A stretch of DNA of 64,000 nucleotides from Antedon mediterranea (taxonomy: Eukaryota > Echinodermata > Crinoidea > Comatulida > Antedonidae), in contig NC_092678.1 in the NCBI RefSeq assembly GCF_964355755.1, positions 13,486,922 to 13,550,921 on the forward strand. Reading direction: 5' to 3'. The first letter of the stretch is position 1, and each line of letters begins with the position of its first letter. The translations under genes and the position numbers were made by a program. The notes beneath the pieces were generated by a model. That model was not told the origin of the DNA. It saw nothing but the letters and a program-made list of their open reading frames with translations, and made no database searches. Positions 58,573-64,000 of the stretch are shown piece by piece.

Positions 58573-59985
58573 TTATTTATTCTTTCCTTAGCACTATTTT
58601 GTCCGTGCATTATCTTGGCATCAGTTTAATCTAGCTAAGTCAAGTTTTCAGAGTATATTCCTCATGGCCAGGAATCGATGTGGTTATATTTTCATGATGC
58701 GTAATCAAAAATTACGCGGTCTACGCGCGATTTTACGAAATCACGTTTGTAATCATATCTTCACAAGCATGAATCACAATTAAACAAAATTTGGTACTCA
58801 TAAATTTCAGGTCATATTCCATCATATGGAAATAAAATTACGTGCGTAGCGCATGTAACGCTTGCGTACGCGCGCTTAAAATGTTCAAAATTGTCAAAAT
58901 TTATTTTCGATGAAATTAGAGTACGTTTCAGGCAATTTTAAGCGTTTAAAAAAATGCCATGAGTGCGCAGATTTTTGCACGCGCACTGCGCGTTAAACGT
59001 TAATGCGCACTCTTTTTGCCCGATTTCTGTTTTACAATCTTTCTTTAATAATATCATCATTTTTGATTCAGGTTTCAACTCGAAATTGCGTTATACGAGC
59101 ACATCAAAAGTGACTGGCTACGCACGTATAAGTTAACAAAATGGTGAAAATATGCTAAATTTTAAAATTAATATATATCGTCAGAATGCAGGGGAACACC
59201 TATTTTTTATTTCATTTTCTTGAAGTGTATGTATCATATGTATGATTTATTATCAAATAAAGAGAACAAAAGTTGATTAAGTCATCATTAATTGCATATT
59301 AAATAAAAAAAAAATAATTTCGACAATCAAACAAATTATGACATTTTCTTAGGCCAAAATAACAAACTTAACATTAACTTTCTTCCTTCAAAAATTCATA
59401 TATTAAAGTTAAAAGTATGTAGTTTGACAGTGCATCATTTGTATACATTTTAAAAATGTCATCATAGTAAAAAATTATAATTCATTTCGGTATGTAATAA
59501 TCTATTTGCATCAAAGTGGTTACTGCATAGTAAATACACGGAGGAATTTTTCTACAACTTTTAGTCAGTTGTGTACGGCTCGGTGGTCTGTGCTCGTGTC
59601 TATGGCATTCAAGGTACCGAGATCGAGTCTCACCTTGGGAAACGAAATAAGATTTTTTTTTTATTATCCGTATTGTTTGTTCAAATTTATTTCTTAGTGT
59701 ATAGATTATACACATGATTTATAATGAAATCTAGATACAAATTAACTTATGTCTTTATTATTATGTAACAACAAATGTGGTTTATGACATTATACGCATA
59801 TGGATCTTTGATCGGATTGTGATACCGGCTATGGTGTTCGCGTTAGCAAGGTCCTACCATATATTATAAATAATTAAAGATTCTGAGAAAATCAATCAAT
59901 CAATATATCTTTTAAAAATCAATTATCTTTATTTAAATCAATGCATATAACCTATAATTCGTCATAGTGACGAATTAAATCTAGT

Positions 59986-60579
59986 TTGCCTTTGGATTTA
60001 TATATATATATATATATATATAAACAAATCAGGCAAAGAACATTAATTCTAAACCGCCCGGTGATATACTGACATTTAATTAATTAATTTGAAACGATAA
60101 AGATGAGGAAATTTGTGAGAATGAGAAAAAGTCGCCCCAACCGAGACTCGAACTCGGACCGCCTGCTTGATATGCAGATGTCCTAACCATTAGACCACTG
60201 GGGGCTTTCATGGTATTGTTCGAACTCGATTGGATAGCGACTCTTTAACATTCTCGGCGTATTATATATACATTACTTTTGCCAGAGACATTCACATATT
60301 AACAATTATTTACACTTGAAGCTTTTGTCTTTGTTTTAAATTTCCTGCTTTATAAGCAACCATTCCTGCTTTGTACCCCATAGCTTTTGGAGGCGTGCCT
60401 TTATAACTATGCCTTTTGTTTGTTAACATCTTTGATTGGCTGATTTGTTTTATTATGTAATGTTGTGACTTATATATGTTATCCTTTGTTACAATTCTTT
60501 TCACCTGATGATGGGCTATTCCCGAAACATGTCGTTAAAATAAATCTATACTGAGGCAGTTTTAACTTATTTGATCTTG

Positions 60580-60613
<34 letters not shown>

Positions 60614-61086
60614 AAATCAGGCAAAGAACATTAATTCTAAACCGCCTGGTGATATACTGAAATTTAATTAATTAATTTGAAACGATAAAGATGAGGAAAT
60701 CTGTGAGAATGAGAAAAAGTCGCTCCAACCGAGACTCGAACTCGGACCGCCTGCTTGATATGCATATGTCCTAACCATTAGACCACTGGGACTTTCATGG
60801 TATTGTTCGAACTCGATTGGATAACGACTCTTTAACATTCTCGGCGTGGTACGGCGGAACAGCACTAGTCCTCAGTTGTACGCACGCGCAACAGAGATCA
60901 AATTGATACGCCCTCATCTTTCAGTATTTTTATTCACGAGGCGGGATCTCCGAAGAGATACTTTTATATATATAAACACAAGAGGCAAAAAACATTAATT
61001 CTAAACCGCCCGGTGATATACTGAAATTTAATTAATTAATTTGAAACGATAAAGATGAGGAAATCTGTGAGAATGAGAAAAAGTAA
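59986..61086 (-). mobile_element. SINE cluster (copy 2) with Penelope-like fragment
   Basis: Counterpart of 43232-44332: SINE copies 59986-60261, 60582-60968 and 60969-61086 on the minus strand, the Penelope-like fragment 60262-60581 on the plus strand. Confidence 0.7.
60505..60533 (+). ncRNA. hammerhead-like core (copy 2)
   Basis: Counterpart of 43751-43779; same sequence. Confidence 0.55.
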
Positions 61087-61508
61087 ATACGACTAGTTAT
61101 TATTATTAAAAGTAGACACGATCGTCTCTATGATGGGCCCGATCTTCCAGGGGCCCGATCGTCTGTTTACCGTTATTGTTAATAACTAACATCTATCCTA
61201 GCATCCCCCTGAACTAGAAGCCTAGCTAGTAGTAGCGCCCAAAATTAATATGATTATAATAAATTAATTTTTTATTATTGATAGGTGACAGGTCTAGAAA
61301 GACGATAGGCTAGGCCTACAGTCTACTAGTACTAGCCTAATTATAGTTATACTATTCATCTACATCATCAGAGAATAGCAATTGCCAATTTGGATCTCAT
61401 TGAGTTGACAAGCATTTTTGTAAAAATTAAGATTATACTAATTTTGTTCAAGTACCTTTTTAAATAGATACAGTACTACATATCTACATAAATAAACTAC
61501 ATAAAAAA

Positions 61509-61542
<34 letters not shown>

Positions 61543-62431
61543 TAATTATAATAATAACAATAATAATAATAATAATAATAATAAGATTATACAGCGCAAA
61601 TATGTAAAAGTTATCAGCAGATATGTTATATGAACAGCACAATGGAAATGCCATGTTGTTAGTTGAAATAAAAGTGGAACAACCACACGAAAGAGAGAAA
61701 GAAAAAATAATGATATTTAAATAGTTAGTTAAAATGTTAATATTGAAACTGTTAACACAGAGAAAGTTGTAATTAATATGTGATAATACTGTAGTGTATA
61801 AAAACTTATTGGGACCGTTTCCGTACGGTAAACCATTGTATCCCCGACTGTAGAGGGCAGTGTTCAAAAGCATTACAAAAACCGATTATGTAAAATAATA
61901 ATAGACACGTGTTTCGCCCTCGCGAGGTCACCGTCAGTTTGACCTTTTAGTGTGTATACAATTGGTAAAATGGTAAACAAACACATAACAGTGAGAGGTA
62001 TGTTAAAGCAATGGGAGAACTGAGAGATGATCATCTTAAAAAGCAATCGTCAAAACTAGCCTTTTGATGGAATGGCATGGTAATGTTATTTATTTTCTAA
62101 ACTTATGTTTTATATTCACTGTAGAATTATTTGGGCATTTGGTTCGGAATCATCGACTTTATTTATGTATTGTCATTTGGTTTGTGGCCTAGGCTACTGT
62201 ACTAGGCTAGCCTAGCTAGGCCTAGCCTAGACTAGGCCCTAGTACTAGTAGAGGCTATATATTTTACGGTGCATTTACTACATGTTAACTGTTGATTTTA
62301 TTTACAAATGTTGCGTAAATATATTAATTATTATCTTTCATTCTTCTTCATGCTCCTGTTGCATCTTCCATAATATTATGTGATGTTCTTCGGCGCAATA
62401 AACAGACACCCAAGCCTCCTTAGGCCTAGTA
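61087..62431. other. noncoding DNA with microsatellites (copy 2)
   Basis: Counterpart of 44333-45677. Confidence 0.6.
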
Positions 62432-62441
62432 GACCAAGTAC

Positions 62442-64000
62442 GGGTGTGTCGAAAGCGAAGACCTCGAAAGCGAAGATCGAAGACCGAAGACCTCGAAAGC
62501 GAAGACCCGGCCTACACGGTAGTGTACACAAAATCGGACCAAAATCACACACAACTGATGATAACACCTTGAATTTACAGATTCTAAAAAAATATTTCGA
62601 TTTTAATCGTTATGTTATCAAAAAACATGACTTTATCTATGAACAAGCTCACGTGTATTCTCCAATGGAGTTAATATGTGATATGGTTTTACGAACAAAC
62701 ACATCGCGCTATTTGCAAGGCGACGGACGCACAAGAAGGACATCGCACAGAGCATTGAATTGAATGCAATGCCTACAATTTAAAACCATAGCCAAATTGT
62801 ATAGAAAAAGTATAGAAATAAACTACAATATGTAAATTATAAGAAGTAAAGGATTGCGATAGCCCTATTTAGGCTAATTTTAGAGCCTATATAAAAAGTG
62901 TCCGTATCATAGATTTTACACTTGTTTTAAAAAATGTTATACGCGTGAATACAACTTAGAGATCCTTTTTTTTTTGCATTTAAATATGTTGATATTATGT
63001 TTATTATCTATAATATTTGCATATTATCTAAAATGTATGAATAAATACAATAAGATATTTATTTTCCTTTAATTATTCTGTATAGTATTTTAAACGTTTA
63101 CATTTTCCCCATTTTAGCCTATACTGCAGTATTGCTGATTTAATTATTCGCCAGTTTAAAAATGTTTTTCTAATAATAATGGACAAATAATATTATCAGT
63201 ATCGGTTAGTGTGATTGGTGAAGCGACAGTAATATGTAAAGAAGAAAAATGTAAAAAGTAAAATAAATATTTCATTAACCAACGTATGAACAGCTTGGTT
63301 CCCACTAGAACGTAACGCAAGGACGTAAACGCAAGCGTTTTAACCAATGACAAGCGAAGTTATAGACAGTTAGCAATCAACAAAAACATCCTGCCGCAAC
63401 GTATCGTATTGACGCGCAACATAAGAAAATACTCTATTTTGCATCCCCTCACGAGAGAATCATTACGATGAACGTAACTGAGGCATAAACGGTGTTGAAC
63501 ACGTCGGCTCCCACTTGTGAAGACACGCAAGTTTGTTCTTAATGCGCACTTTGCGTGGATCTGGAAACTAATTCCAGCTCTTAAAATATTTCCAGGCCAA
63601 ATTTGACAGAACATATTCAAATTATGATTTGACAAAAAGCTAAAAAGAACGAACGATAGGAATCAGCGTTCTGCAAATTTTGGTTATAATCGATCGTTTC
63701 CTGCGACATATAATCTGTTTCACGGCTTCCATAATTCAGAATAACATTTAATTATGCCATTATGTCAACGTTAACAAAGACAAAAGCCATTCAAAACAAA
63801 GATTGAAATAAAAAATATTCGCTCCAAAATTGTCGATTTTGTTACGGTTGCAATGTGATTAGTGACGATATTAAAACGGGTGTTTATTTATATCGGTATT
63901 ACGTTTACCGACACTGTCAAAAGACATTTCCAGTTCCAGACAGTTTAATGAAGTTCCAGTTCCGCCAACCACAATTGTCCTTATCATCAAAGTAAAAAAA
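62442..64000. mobile_element. Mutator/foldback-like element (copy 2), cut by window end
   Basis: Counterpart of 45688-47246: the left arm and part of the centre; target duplication GACCAAGTAC at 62432-62441. Confidence 0.8.

Larger units (their letters stand above)
53870..59985 (+). mobile_element. family B element B-5 (copy 2), interrupted
   Basis: Head 53870-53950, tract piece 57049-57064, body 58573-59985. Confidence 0.75.
50613..64000 (+). repeat. direct segmental duplication, copy 2
   Basis: Begins at the first base of the family B A-box-like TGGCTCGGTGG and matches 32863-47246 to the window end. The frames I compared are identical in translation. Differs by the 8-bp microsatellite change, the extra A-8 and the lack of A-9/A-10. 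Confidence 0.93.

Overview
The window is AT-rich animal DNA in which almost everything is mobile-element sequence. It has no operons or ribosome-binding sites. It does have spliced genes with GT/AG introns, LTR and non-LTR retrotransposons, tRNA-derived SINEs and rolling-circle (Helitron2/Helentron-type) elements. A Ty3/gypsy element with integrase upstream of reverse transcriptase (Gmr1 type, described mainly from deuterostomes) and frequent AGGCCTA-type words suggest an invertebrate deuterostome, probably an echinoderm; that assignment is inference.

Layout. 1-5117: AT-rich noncoding DNA with remnants (two hammerhead-like hairpin motifs, a SINE, an isolated Helentron-like terminal hairpin). 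5123-16717: one complete LTR retrotransposon (450-bp LTRs with one difference, 5-bp target duplication CCAAC), Gmr1-like, coding frames broken at three places. Its 5' LTR is split by a 5,411-bp PIF/Harbinger DNA transposon (5312-10722) with a 19-bp perfect TIR, TAA target duplication, a five-exon transposase whose exons join into one open 409-residue frame, and a convergent Myb/SANT-like partner gene. The 3' LTR is the exact empty site. 16723-16959: a Penelope-like remnant.

16960-43231: 26 kb built almost only from two related non-autonomous Helentron-like families, here called A (about 1,619 bp; short form 1,312 bp) and B (about 1,479 bp). Both have a 5' terminal hairpin whose arm is repeated inverted just inside a 3' hairpin, end in CTAGT, insert between T and T, and carry a tRNA-like A-box/B-box module. 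They are nested: A elements sit in the (TTTA)n tract of B elements, and A elements sit inside A elements. The tract also holds a 5'-truncated non-LTR retrotransposon and two B copies on the minus strand.

43232-50612: SINE copies, a Penelope-like tail with a hammerhead-like core, a 3.3-kb Mutator/foldback-like element with more than 1 kb inverted arms and a 10-bp target duplication, a TTAA-flanked MITE, and two exons of what looks like the only host gene (a PSI-type cysteine-rich domain).

50613-64000 repeats 32863-47246 in direct orientation. The length differences inferred from matching features are +8 bp in a microsatellite, one extra A element (1,619 bp) in the second copy, and a nested pair of short A elements (2,623 bp) found only in the first. 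These give precise filled/empty site pairs. The duplication is either a recent tandem segmental duplication or two haplotypes placed in series by the assembler.

The most interesting system is the paired A/B Helentron-like families: terminal structure, self-regenerating TT target, tRNA-like module and nested arrays. No Rep/helicase source for them lies in the window.
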